DNA from: Mesorhizobium sp.
Lineage (GTDB): Bacteria; Pseudomonadota; Alphaproteobacteria; Rhizobiales; Rhizobiaceae
Length of the DNA: 64,000 nucleotides
Direction: 5' to 3'
Assembly: GCA_004020315.1 (NCBI GenBank)
Contig: SAQG01000028.1
Location: 1-64,000 of the forward strand
Positions 30,495-38,527 of the stretch are shown here, one piece after another. The notes beneath the pieces are model-generated. The model saw only the letters and a list, made by a program, of their open reading frames with translations, made no database searches and was not told the DNA's origin. How positions within the stretch are numbered: position 1 is the stretch's first letter; every line of letters begins with the position of its first letter. A program made the position numbers and the translations under genes.

Positions 30495-31313
30495 ATGACC
30501 AAAACTTGCCTGACCTTCCGCGACCTAACGCTGGGCTACAACAGCCATCCGGCGATCCATCATCTCGACGGCACGATCCGCCGGGGATCGCTGACTGCTG
30601 TCGTCGGCGCCAACGGCTCGGGCAAGTCGACCCTGATGAAGGGTATCGTCGGCGTGTTGAAGCCGATGGCCGGCGCGGTTGTCCGGGCGCCCGGCGTGCG
30701 CGCTGCCTATCTGCCGCAACAGTCGGAGCTCGACCGCTCCTTTCCTGCCCGGGTCGTCGATCTGGTTTCGCTCGGGCTGTGGCCACGGCGCGGGCTGCTC
30801 GGCCGCTACACCAGGGAAGATCGTGATTCGGTCAGTCAGGCACTAATGGCCGTCGGCCTCGGCGGCTTCGAGAAGCGCCCGATCGACACGCTGTCGGGCG
30901 GCCAGCTGCAGCGCACGCTGTTTGCCCGCGTGCTGCTGCAGGACGCCGATCTCATCCTGCTCGACGAGCCGTTCAACGCCGTCGACACCAAGACCGTCGG
31001 CGACCTGATTGCGCTGATCAAGCGCTGGCATGGTGAGGAACGCACGATCATGGTTGTCGTCCACGATCTGGAGCTGGTGCGCCAGAATTTCCCCGAGACG
31101 CTGCTGCTGGCGCGTCAGCCGATCGCCTGGGGCGAGACCAAGGAAACGCTGCGGCCGGAAAACCTGTTGCGCGCGCGCCGCTTCCACGAAGCCTGGGAGG
31201 AAAACGCGCCCTGGTGCGAGCCAGGCATCCATAAGCACGGCGATCACGCTCATGACCACGGGCACGACCATGGGAACGACCATGATCACGGCTCCGGGCC
31301 GAGGGCGGCATGA
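30495..31313 (+). CDS. aztA: Zinc ABC importer ATPase with His-rich tail
   Basis: A 272-residue ABC ATPase: Walker A GANGSGKST (38-46), signature LSGGQLQR (133-140), Walker B LILLDEP (153-159). It belongs to the manganese/zinc/iron group and, with its two neighbours, fits AztABC better than ZnuABC. The C-terminal tail (246-265) packs nine histidines among Asp and Gly (phrases HAHDHGHDHG and NDHDHG), a likely cytoplasmic zinc-binding sensor or store. A Zur-like box lies upstream. The permease start overlaps its stop (ATGA). Confidence 0.88.
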   Translation: MTKTCLTFRDLTLGYNSHPAIHHLDGTIRRGSLTAVVGANGSGKSTLMKGIVGVLKPMAGAVVRAPGVRAAYLPQQSELDRSFPARVVDLVSLGLWPRRGLLGRYTREDRDSVSQALMAVGLGGFEKRPIDTLSGGQLQRTLFARVLLQDADLILLDEPFNAVDTKTVGDLIALIKRWHGEERTIMVVVHDLELVRQNFPETLLLARQPIAWGETKETLRPENLLRARRFHEAWEENAPWCEPGIHKHGDHAHDHGHDHGNDHDHGSGPRAA

Positions 31314-32188
31314 TGGACACGCTTTACGCTTTTTTCATCGCCCCCTTTGCCGATTTCGCCTTCATGCAGCGGGCGCTTGTCGGGTCCCTGATGCTGTCGC
31401 TCGGCGCCTGCCCCGTCGGCGTCTTCCTGATGCTGCGGCGCATGAGCCTTTCAGGCGACGCCATGGCCCACGCCATCCTGCCGGGTGCTGCGGCCGGTTT
31501 CCTGTTCTATGGGCTGGAGATCCTGCCGATGACGATCGGCGGGTTGATTGCCGGCATCATCGTCGCGCTCGGTGCCGGCGCCGTCTCGCGCTTCACCATC
31601 CAGCGCGAGGATGCCTCGATGGCGGCCTTCTATCTGATTTCGCTGGCCATCGGTGTGCTGATGGTGTCGATCCGCGGCTCCAGCGTCGATCTCATGCATG
31701 TGCTGTTCGGCACGGTGCTGGCGCTCAACAATGAAGCGCTGACGCTGATCGGCGGCATCGTGCTGGTCACGCTGGTCAGCCTCGCCATCTTCTGGCGGGC
31801 GCTGGTCGCCGAATGTCTCGACCCGCTGTTTCTGCGTTCGGTCAGCCGGCTCGGCAGCCCGGTGCATTTCATCTTCCTCGGCCTCGTCGTGCTCAACCTT
31901 GTCGGTGGCTTCCAGGCGCTCGGCACGCTGCTTTCCGTGGGGCTGATGATGCTGCCTGCGGCCGCCGCCCGCTTCTGGACCATGCGCGTCGAGCCGATGT
32001 GCGTGCTGGCGGTGCTGATCGGCTTTGCCTCCTGCGTCGCGGGGCTACTCCTGTCATACCACGTTTCGCTGCCTTCCGGCCCGGCCATCATCCTATCCGC
32101 CGGCGTTGTCTACTTTGCCTCGATCCTGTTCGGCACGCGCGGCATCCTGCGCGCCCGTATCGTCCATCACCGCCACAGAACCGCCTGA
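31310..32188 (+). CDS. aztB: Zinc ABC importer permease
   Basis: A 292-residue inner-membrane protein of the ABC-3 (ZnuB/MntB-like) permease family with about eight hydrophobic segments and the typical LRRMSLSGDAMAHAILPGAA motif region near 44-63, the loop that contacts the ATPase. It overlaps aztA by four bases and is followed after 22 bases by the binding-protein gene, so the three are one operon. The C-terminus ends RARIVHHRHRTA with three histidines, minor but in keeping with a metal transporter. Confidence 0.9.
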   Translation: MMDTLYAFFIAPFADFAFMQRALVGSLMLSLGACPVGVFLMLRRMSLSGDAMAHAILPGAAAGFLFYGLEILPMTIGGLIAGIIVALGAGAVSRFTIQREDASMAAFYLISLAIGVLMVSIRGSSVDLMHVLFGTVLALNNEALTLIGGIVLVTLVSLAIFWRALVAECLDPLFLRSVSRLGSPVHFIFLGLVVLNLVGGFQALGTLLSVGLMMLPAAAARFWTMRVEPMCVLAVLIGFASCVAGLLLSYHVSLPSGPAIILSAGVVYFASILFGTRGILRARIVHHRHRTA

Positions 32189-32210
32189 TCCCAACAGAGG
32201 AGAGCTGTCC

Positions 32211-33131
32211 ATGCTAAAATCGATCCGCGCCGCCTTGGCAATGGGCGTTATAACATTAACCGCCTTTGGCGCGTCGTCGGCCCTCGCGGAGCCGTTGAAA
32301 GTGGTCGCCAGCTTCACGATCATCGCGGATTTCGCCAAGAATGTCGGCGGCGACCGGATCAATCTGACCACCATCGTCGGGCCAGATGGCGATGCCCATG
32401 TCTACGAGCCGAGCCCGGCGGACGCGGTGGCCATGGCGGGTGCGGATGTGGTGCTGGTCAATGGCCTGCATTTCGAAGGCTTTCTGCAGCGCCTGGTCGA
32501 CGCCAGCGCCACCAAGGCCACGATTGCTGTCCTGACCAAGGGGGTAACACCGATAAACTTCAAACCCGAATTCGCCGATGCCGACGCGGCTGAAGGAGAA
32601 GACACCGATCCGCATGCCTTCCAGGCGATTGCCAATGCCAAGATCTATGTGAAGAACATCGCCGACGCCTTCTGCACGGCCGACGCTGCGGGTTGCGACA
32701 GCTACAAGGCCAATGCGGCAGCATATACCGAGAAGCTCGATGCGGTCGAAGGCGAAGTGAAAGCGGCAATCCAGTCGATCCCCGAAGAGAAACGCGTCGT
32801 CATCACCTCGCATGACGCCTTCGGCTATTTCGAGAAGGCCTATGGCCTCACCTTCCTGGCCCCCGAAGGCGTTTCGACCGAATCGGAGCCTTCCGCTGCC
32901 GACGTCGCCAAGCTGGTCAGCCAGGTGAAGCAGGACAAGGCAGCGGCGGTCTTCATCGAGAACATCACCAACGCGCGGCTGATCGAGCAGATCGCCAGCG
33001 AAACCGGCATCAAGGTTGGCGGCACGCTCTATTCGGACGCGCTCTCGCAACCCGACGGCCCGGCCTCGACCTATATCGACCTGATGCACAACAACATCGC
33101 CCAGATCAAAGGCGCGATCCTCGGAAGCTGA
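32211..33131 (+). CDS. aztC: Zinc ABC importer periplasmic binding protein
   Basis: A 306-residue cluster A-I (ZnuA-like) binding protein with a signal peptide (cleavage near ASSALA, residue 26). The zinc site can be read as H63 (DAHVYEP), H135 (DPHAF), H201 (SHDAFGYF) and D276 (YSDALS), the His3-Asp set known for AztC. The loop before H135 is acidic and not histidine-rich, unlike ZnuA. Two cysteines seven residues apart (C155, C162) probably form a disulfide. The ATG at 32211 has an AGGAGAG site. The partner chaperone gene aztD is not adjacent. Confidence 0.9.
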   Translation: MLKSIRAALAMGVITLTAFGASSALAEPLKVVASFTIIADFAKNVGGDRINLTTIVGPDGDAHVYEPSPADAVAMAGADVVLVNGLHFEGFLQRLVDASATKATIAVLTKGVTPINFKPEFADADAAEGEDTDPHAFQAIANAKIYVKNIADAFCTADAAGCDSYKANAAAYTEKLDAVEGEVKAAIQSIPEEKRVVITSHDAFGYFEKAYGLTFLAPEGVSTESEPSAADVAKLVSQVKQDKAAAVFIENITNARLIEQIASETGIKVGGTLYSDALSQPDGPASTYIDLMHNNIAQIKGAILGS

Positions 33132-33184
33132 GCGGTCTACGCCCGTCCACCCGGCCGGCTTGCGTACGTGCGGGCAACAAAGTG

Positions 33185-33227
33185 CTACAGCGTCGTTTGT
33201 GGATCCAAAGGACGCACGACGCTGTAG
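33185..33227. repeat. Long inverted repeat downstream of aztC
   Basis: CTACAGCGTCGT (33185-33196) and ACGACGCTGTAG (33216-33227) are perfect 12-base arms around a 19-base loop. Short palindromes with CTACAGCGTC ends are common between rhizobial genes, so this may be a repetitive element. It could also stabilise or end the aztABC transcript, though no T run follows. Confidence 0.6.
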
Positions 33228-33365
33228 GTAGCCCGGCTGGATTTCCCGCATGAGAATGTCTATCTGCGCAGCGGGATTTCTTTCTAGGCGGATTGCCGCC
33301 CGGGCCTGGGAGTGGCAAGACTCCGCCCCTGGCCAGCAGGCATCGAACATTGCGAGGACGCCATC

Positions 33366-33704
33366 ATGGAATATCGTCAGATCACCGAGGACTACTCAGT
33401 CTCGGGTCAGATCCAGCCCGATGAGGTCGCCGCCATCAAGGCCGCCGGTTTCAAGAGCGTCATCTGCAACCGGCCTGATGACGAGCAGCCCGGCCAGCCA
33501 TCAGCGGACAGCGTTAAGGCTGCGGTCGAAGCTGCCGGGCTCGCTTTCCGCTACATCCCCGTCATCAGCGGCCAGATCACGGCCGAGAATGTCGAGGAGC
33601 AGGCCGAGGCTCTGGACGAACTCGAAGGCCCGATCTTCGCCTATTGCCGTTCCGGTGCGCGCTGCACCAACCTTTATGGACTGATCCAGCAGTCGAAGGG
33701 CTAA
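33366..33704 (+). CDS. DUF442 / TIGR01244 phosphatase-like protein
   Basis: A 112-residue protein of the beta-lactamase-hydrolase-like (Blh N-terminal, DUF442) family. It has the cysteine phosphatase-like loop CRSGAR (C-x4-R spacing typical of rhodanese/dual-specificity folds) near 96-101 and the family start YRQITEDYSVSGQI. In other bacteria this domain is fused to a persulfide dioxygenase or a rhodanese and linked to sulfide handling; here it stands alone. The ATG at 33366 has a GCGAGGACG site. It ends on the AsnC-type gene, the two stops overlapping by three bases. Confidence 0.85.
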   Translation: MEYRQITEDYSVSGQIQPDEVAAIKAAGFKSVICNRPDDEQPGQPSADSVKAAVEAAGLAFRYIPVISGQITAENVEEQAEALDELEGPIFAYCRSGARCTNLYGLIQQSKG

Positions 33705-34168
33705 ATCGGCAGCGCGCCGGTTTCCTTCAGCGTTTCGAGCACGATCGCTGTCTTCACATGCTGCACGGATTCGTGCGGCAGAAGCACGCCGCTGACGAAT
33801 TCCGACAGTGACTTCAGGTCCGGCGTCACCACTTTCAGGATATAATCCATCTCGCCGGTCAGCGCGTGCGCCTCCTGCACTTCGGGCAGCCGCGCCACCA
33901 GTTCGCCGAAGCGCTGTGCATTGTCGCGGTTGTGGGTGGCCAGCGTGACCGAGATGACGTTGACCAGCGAGAAGCCGAGCTTGTCGCGGTCGAGCACCGC
34001 CCGATAGCCTCTGATGTAGCCGTCCTCCTCCAGCCTCTGGCGACGGCGCGAACATTGCGACGCCGACAGGTTCACCCGTTCGGACAAATCGTTGTTGGTC
34101 AGCCGAGCGTCGCCCTGCAACAGAGCCATTATCTTGCGGTCAAACTGGTCGATGCGCGCATCATCCAT
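33701..34168 (-). CDS. Lrp/AsnC family regulator
   Basis: A 155-residue Lrp/AsnC protein: an N-terminal helix-turn-helix (about 8-55; LTNNDLSERVNLSASQCSRR) and a C-terminal RAM ligand domain (about 75-150). It is divergent from hppD, 141 bases between starts, so control of 4-hydroxyphenylpyruvate dioxygenase by an amino acid, plausibly tyrosine or phenylalanine, is likely. That effector is inference. The recognition helix contains SQCSRR, seen in a rhizobial subgroup of AsnC regulators. Confidence 0.9.
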   Translation of the reverse strand: MDDARIDQFDRKIMALLQGDARLTNNDLSERVNLSASQCSRRRQRLEEDGYIRGYRAVLDRDKLGFSLVNVISVTLATHNRDNAQRFGELVARLPEVQEAHALTGEMDYILKVVTPDLKSLSEFVSGVLLPHESVQHVKTAIVLETLKETGALPI

Positions 34169-34309
34169 GGGGTTATTACCTATATGTGCACAGTTCGCGC
34201 ATCACCTGACCATTTCAAGCGTTTAAATGCAAGCACCATGCACCCGCTCCGCGGTATGATTGCGTCGAAATGGCCCTTTCCGGCCAAGCAGCTTTTGGAG
34301 GACAACACG

Positions 34310-35422
34310 ATGGGTCCCTTCCCGCACGACGCACCGCCCGCAACGATCAGCAAGGCCAATCCTGCCGGCACAGACGGCTTCGAATTCGTCGAGTTCGCCC
34401 ATCCCGAGCCCGAAAAGCTCGCCGAGCTTTTCACCGGCATGGGCTATGTGCCGGTGGCCAAGCATCGTAGCAAGAACATCACCGTCTGGCGGCAGGGCGA
34501 CATCAACTATGTCGTCAATGCCGAACCCGACTCGCATGCGATGAAATTCGTTGACAAGCACGGCCCCTGCGCTTCCTCGATGGCCTGGCGGGTCGTCGAC
34601 GCCAAGCATGCGTTTGACCATGCCGTCGCCAAGGGCGCGACGCCCTATGAAGGCACCGATAAAGCGCTCGACGTGCCGGCGATATCAGGCATCGGCGGCT
34701 CGCTGCTCTATTTCGTCGACGTCTACGGCGAGAAGGGCTCGGCTTATGATGCCGAGTTCGACTGGCTGGGCGCGCGCAATCCGAAGCCGGAAGGCGTCGG
34801 CTTCTACTATCTCGACCACCTCACCCACAATGTCTACCGCGGCAACATGGACAAATGGTGGGATTTCTATCGCGACCTGTTCGGCTTCAAGCAGATCCAT
34901 TTCTTCGACATCGACGGCAAGATCACCGGCCTAGTCAGCCGCGCCATCACGTCGCCCTGCGGCAAGATCCGCATCCCGCTCAACGAGTCCAAGGATGACA
35001 CAAGCCAGATCGCCGAATATCTGAAGAAGTACAATGGCGAAGGTATCCAGCACATCGCGGTCGGCACGGACGAGATCTACGACGCCACCGACAGGCTGGC
35101 CGCCAACGGGCTGAAGTTCATGCCTGGCCCGCCGGAAACGTATTATGAGATGTCCCATGCCCGCGTGCACGGCCATGACGAGCCGATCGAGCGCATGAAA
35201 AAGCACGGCATCCTGATCGACGGCGAAGGCGTGGTCGACGGCGGCACGACCAAGATCCTGCTGCAGATCTTTTCAAAAACCGTGATCGGCCCGATCTTCT
35301 TCGAATTCATCCAGAGGAAGGGTGACGAAGGTTTTGGCGAGGGCAATTTCCGCGCTTTGTTCGAATCGATCGAGCAGGACCAGATCAAGCGCGGCGTGCT
35401 GAAGGTGCAGGCGGCGGAATGA
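34310..35422 (+). CDS. hppD: 4-Hydroxyphenylpyruvate dioxygenase
   Basis: Converts 4-hydroxyphenylpyruvate to homogentisate with oxygen and Fe(II); the entry to the hmgA-fahA route encoded 1-4 kb away. The 370-residue product is two VOC domains. The iron ligands read as H173 (YLDHLTHNVY), H248 (GIQHIAVG) and E332 (FFEFIQR). The start is the ATG at 34310 with a GGAGGAC site seven bases before it; the frame is open further upstream but overlaps the regulator. It is divergent from the AsnC-type gene. Confidence 0.97.
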   Translation: MGPFPHDAPPATISKANPAGTDGFEFVEFAHPEPEKLAELFTGMGYVPVAKHRSKNITVWRQGDINYVVNAEPDSHAMKFVDKHGPCASSMAWRVVDAKHAFDHAVAKGATPYEGTDKALDVPAISGIGGSLLYFVDVYGEKGSAYDAEFDWLGARNPKPEGVGFYYLDHLTHNVYRGNMDKWWDFYRDLFGFKQIHFFDIDGKITGLVSRAITSPCGKIRIPLNESKDDTSQIAEYLKKYNGEGIQHIAVGTDEIYDATDRLAANGLKFMPGPPETYYEMSHARVHGHDEPIERMKKHGILIDGEGVVDGGTTKILLQIFSKTVIGPIFFEFIQRKGDEGFGEGNFRALFESIEQDQIKRGVLKVQAAE

Positions 35423-35433
35423 GGCGCAGACGT

Positions 35434-35745
35434 CTATTTGGGCAGACCGGCGGCTTTACGAAGGATGTCGTTGATCCGGCTCTGCCAGCCGGGTCCGCCG
35501 GCACGAAAGCGGGCGACCACGTCGCTATCGAGCCGGAGCGTCACCTGCTTTTTCGGATTGGCGAGCGCCGGCCGCCCGCGCGAACGGCGAATGCTTTCGG
35601 CGAGGTCTGGAAAAACTTCAGCGAAGGGACGAGCGTTTCGAAAATCCTCCTCTGTCCATTCCGGATTGTCTGAAACAGCGTCCCAATCTTCCTTGCTGTA
35701 GCCATGACCCGGTTCGAACTTTGTCTGCAGCTTACGTTTTGTCAT
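35434..35745 (-). CDS. brnA: BrnA-like antitoxin
   Basis: A 103-residue protein of the BrnA (DUF4415) family: an N-terminal polar region (MTKRKLQTKFEPGHGYSKED), then a ribbon-helix-helix DNA-binding end with VTLRLDSDVVARFRAGGPGWQSRINDILR. BrnA neutralises the ribonuclease BrnT and represses the pair's promoter. Its start lies inside the 3' end of the brnT frame, as usual, but brnT here is frameshifted, so the antitoxin may have no active partner. It faces hppD tail-to-tail, 11 bases apart. Confidence 0.85.
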   Translation of the reverse strand: MTKRKLQTKFEPGHGYSKEDWDAVSDNPEWTEEDFRNARPFAEVFPDLAESIRRSRGRPALANPKKQVTLRLDSDVVARFRAGGPGWQSRINDILRKAAGLPK

Positions 35746-35988
35746 TGAACAACCTTCTTTCAGCCGGGTTGGCCAGGCGCATCGAAATTATCGCGATGCC
35801 CTCGGAGCCGAGCCGGGCAAAGATCACGGCAACGATCCCGTCAATCATCCGACCAATTGCCATGAGACGACCAGCTTTGGCGCCCGGATCGTTGACGTAA
35901 GGAAAAACTCGTCATCCAGCGCGGCAAAATCCAGTCCGTGTTTTTCGATGTTGGCCAACCGTTTCGGTTCGTCCCAGACGATCTTCAT
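35732..35988 (-). pseudogene. brnT: BrnT-like toxin, frameshifted
   Basis: Starting with ATG at 35988 the frame reads MKIVWDEPKRLANIEKHG and LDFAALDDEFFLTSTIRAPK, clearly BrnT, then runs into a stop after LVVSWQLVG. Shifting by one base at the A run (TTT on the plus strand, 35876-35878) restores the rest of the family: AGRLMAIGRMIDGIVAVIFARLG..., ending NDKT at 35732 over the brnA start. One lost A, turning CCAAAAGCT into CCAAAGCT, explains it. So the ribonuclease is either inactivated or the base is a sequencing error in a homopolymer. Confidence 0.85.
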
Positions 35989-35998
35989 CGAAATTTAT

Positions 35999-36039
35999 GT
36001 ACCTACAATAATTAGGTCAAGAATTTTCGTAACTACAAT
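35999..36039. promoter_or_regulatory. Direct repeats upstream of brnT
   Basis: GTACCTACAAT (35999-36009) and GTAACTACAAT (36029-36039) differ at one base and are exactly 30 bases apart, about three helical turns, in an A/T-rich stretch just before the brnT start. This is a plausible BrnA operator and promoter region; the second copy touches the stop of the DinB gene. Confidence 0.5.
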
Positions 36040-36587
36040 TAATTACGGCCATCAATCGCCAACCTCTCCACCTCGGCTTTCCTCAGTTTCAGATCATAGT
36101 CGAGGAAGAACTCGTCGAGCTGCGGCGGCTTCACCGACGTGCCGGACAGCATGGCGTGCACCTGCCCGCGATGATGGATATCGTGGATGAAGAGGTGGGC
36201 GAGCAGGTCGCCAATGCGCTCCGGTATTTTTCCGTCCTCGCGCCGGTCGGTGATGACGCGGCGATCGAGATCGTCGGCCGACAGGTGATCGCAAAAGGCG
36301 ATCAGCCGCCGGTCGGTGGCGACCTGGGCGGCAAACAGCGCTTGTGGTTCGTCGAACGGCACGAAATCGTCATGGGCCGCGGCGCCAACGCCACCCTCTT
36401 CTAGAAAATCGAGATAGAGATGATCGACAGCCAGGATGTGGTTGAGCGTTGCCTTGATCGACGGGAAGAAGCTGGTTCGCTCCGCTTCGAATTCACCTGG
36501 CTTAAGCTGCAACACGGCGCGATAGAGCCGGTCGTTCGACCAGAGATTGTTCCGCGCCATGCGACTGAAATGGTCCAGCAGGTCCAT
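36039..36587 (-). CDS. DinB family protein in the homogentisate operon
   Basis: A 182-residue four-helix DinB/YfiT-type protein. Metal-type histidines are present: H50 (TLNHILAVDHLYL) and the HLFIHDIHHRGQVH cluster (131-144), matching the family's three-His or His/Glu site. The family includes metal- and thiol-dependent enzymes such as mycothiol-dependent maleylpyruvate isomerase, but most members are unassigned. It starts 27 bases after fahA on the same strand, so it is probably the last gene of hmgA-MBL-fahA-DinB. A role as a substitute maleylacetoacetate isomerase is possible but unproven. Confidence 0.85.
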   Translation of the reverse strand: MDLLDHFSRMARNNLWSNDRLYRAVLQLKPGEFEAERTSFFPSIKATLNHILAVDHLYLDFLEEGGVGAAAHDDFVPFDEPQALFAAQVATDRRLIAFCDHLSADDLDRRVITDRREDGKIPERIGDLLAHLFIHDIHHRGQVHAMLSGTSVKPPQLDEFFLDYDLKLRKAEVERLAIDGRN

Positions 36588-36614
36588 CGTTTCAGACGTC
36601 TCCCCAGTCCAACC

Positions 36615-37628
36615 TTACCTGACGTATTTCTCGACCTTCTGCTCGATCGCACCAAAAATCGAATGTCCGGTCCTGTCCTTCATCTCGATGCGTACCGTAT
36701 CGCCAAAGCGCAGGAATGGCGTTTTCGGCGCGCCGGTTTCGATGGCCTCGATCATACGCAACTCGGCAATGCAGGAATAGCCGGCGCCGCCCGCCGAGAC
36801 CGGCTTGCCATAGCCGCCGTCAAGCTTGTTGGAGACCGTGCCCGAACCGATGATGCTGCCGGCGGCCAGCGGCCGGGTTTTCGCGGCATGCACAATCAGC
36901 GCCGGAAAATCAAAGGTCATGTCCATGCCGGCGTTCGCCCGTCCGAACGGCTTGCCGTTGACGTCGACCAGCAGCGGCAGGCTGACCTTGCCGCCATCCC
37001 ATGCGTCGCCCAGTTCGTCCGGCGTCACCGCGACGGGCGAAAAAGCCGAGGACGGCTTTGACTGGAAGAAGCCGAAGCCCTTGGCAAGCTCTGGCGCGGT
37101 CAGGGAGCGCAGCGTGACGTCATTGACCAGCATGACCAGCCGGATCCCAGCCCGCGCCTCACCAAGGCTTGCGCCCGTCGGCACGTCGTCGACGATGACG
37201 GCGACCTCCGCCTCCATATCTGTGCCAAAAGCCTCGTCGACTATCCGGATCGGGTCGCGCGGCGCGATGAAGGCGTCGGAGCCGCCCTGGTAGATCAGCG
37301 GATCGGTCCAGAAGCTTGCCGGCATCTCGGCGCCGCGCGCCTTCCGCACCAGCTCGACGTGGTTGACATAGGCCGAGCCATCGGCCCACTGGTAGGCGCG
37401 CGGCAGCGGCGAATGGGCGTCATGCTCGTGAAAGCGCGCTGACGGCACCGCATTGTTCTCCAGCGATTCCGCCATGGCGGCGAGATGCGGCGCGATCCGG
37501 CTCCAGTCGTCGAGTGCCGCCTGCAGCGTCGGCACCAGAAACGAGGCATCGGTGAACCGCGTCAGGTCGCGCGAGACCACGACCAGCTTTCCGTCGCGCG
37601 TCCCGTCCTTCAATGTGGCAAGTTTCAT
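36615..37628 (-). CDS. fahA: Fumarylacetoacetate hydrolase family protein
   Basis: Last step of tyrosine breakdown: fumarylacetoacetate to fumarate and acetoacetate. The 337-residue product has the FAH fold with metal acids E139, E141 and D170 (DMEAEV and LVNDVTLRS), and later GSIIGSGTVSNKLDGG. It is of the shorter bacterial type rather than the 420-residue mammalian type. The ATG at 37628 follows GGAGAGGAAACC and overlaps the upstream MBL gene (ATGA). Position after hmgA supports the assignment over other FAH-fold hydrolases. Confidence 0.92.
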   Translation of the reverse strand: MKLATLKDGTRDGKLVVVSRDLTRFTDASFLVPTLQAALDDWSRIAPHLAAMAESLENNAVPSARFHEHDAHSPLPRAYQWADGSAYVNHVELVRKARGAEMPASFWTDPLIYQGGSDAFIAPRDPIRIVDEAFGTDMEAEVAVIVDDVPTGASLGEARAGIRLVMLVNDVTLRSLTAPELAKGFGFFQSKPSSAFSPVAVTPDELGDAWDGGKVSLPLLVDVNGKPFGRANAGMDMTFDFPALIVHAAKTRPLAAGSIIGSGTVSNKLDGGYGKPVSAGGAGYSCIAELRMIEAIETGAPKTPFLRFGDTVRIEMKDRTGHSIFGAIEQKVEKYVR

Positions 37629-38527
37629 GCGGTTTCCTCTCCTGATGCGGCTTTGGTGCCGCTTAATCCCACAACAAGGCCGTCGCGGGCGATCGTCAAG
37701 TCGCCGGCCCATGTTTTCCTGACGGCGGCAATCCAGTCGGCCTCGCCGATTTCGGGATCGTCGGCTGGAATGAGGTGGTTGAGAACGAGTCTTTTGACTC
37801 CTGCATCACTGGCGATGCGCCCCGCCTCCTCAGCAAAAGTATGGCTGGCAAGCAGGTGTCCTCTCAGCCTTTCGCCATTGCCGGTCTTCGCAACCAGCCG
37901 CTCGATGCCGTCTTCCAGCATGGCTTCGTGGACGAGGATATCGGCGCCTTTGGCAAAACCGGCCAATGGCGGAAAGAACGCCGTATCGGCCGAGAACAAG
38001 ACGCTTCGTCCGGCATGCTCGAAGCGCAGCGCAAAGCAGTCGGTCACCGGCGGATGGTCTACGCGCAGCGCTGAAACCTTCAGGCCACGTTCCTCCATCA
38101 CCCGGCCTTCGCCGAACTCGACGATCGAAACCATATCTCCGATATCAGGCCGGCCTTCGTCGACAATGCGTATCTCGATGTCGAATTCCATCGCCTGGCA
38201 AAAGCGCTGCCAGTAATGGCCGGTGCCGGGCGGGCCGAACACGGTGACCGGTGTCGCCAGACCCGCCGTCCAGGCGGTGTGGATCAGCGGTCCCAACTCC
38301 AGTACATGGTCGGAATGCAGATGGGTGATGAAGATCAGGTCGAGCGCCTTCAGGCTGGTGCCGGCGTCGGCCAGCCCGCGCGTCACGCCAAGCCCGCAAT
38401 CGACGATGATGTTGCGGCCGCCGATCTCCAGCAGCGATGAACTCGGCCACGGCCCGCCCGGCCGGAGCGCTGGGCCGCCCTTCGAGCCCAGCAGCACCAG
38501 CCGATCCCGCGTTGGATCAGCGCTCAA
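37625..38527 (-). CDS. MBL-fold metal-dependent hydrolase in the homogentisate operon
   Basis: A 300-residue metallo-beta-lactamase-fold protein of the RNase Z/arylsulfatase-like group: HLHSDH (69-74) is the first metal motif, followed by DHPPVTDCFALRFEH, SADTAFF and the late histidine in LNHLIPADD. It overlaps hmgA upstream and fahA downstream by four bases each (ATGA), so it is certainly co-expressed with them. No MBL enzyme is part of the textbook homogentisate route. It might hydrolyse a lactone or thioester by-product; the substrate is unknown. Confidence 0.88.
   Translation of the reverse strand: MSADPTRDRLVLLGSKGGPALRPGGPWPSSSLLEIGGRNIIVDCGLGVTRGLADAGTSLKALDLIFITHLHSDHVLELGPLIHTAWTAGLATPVTVFGPPGTGHYWQRFCQAMEFDIEIRIVDEGRPDIGDMVSIVEFGEGRVMEERGLKVSALRVDHPPVTDCFALRFEHAGRSVLFSADTAFFPPLAGFAKGADILVHEAMLEDGIERLVAKTGNGERLRGHLLASHTFAEEAGRIASDAGVKRLVLNHLIPADDPEIGEADWIAAVRKTWAGDLTIARDGLVVGLSGTKAASGEETA

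Noticed and set aside
30495..33131. ZnuABC or a manganese importer instead of AztABC
   Set aside because: The binding protein lacks the histidine-rich loop of ZnuA, has the His3-Asp ligand set and a Cys pair typical of AztC. The metal is not proven.
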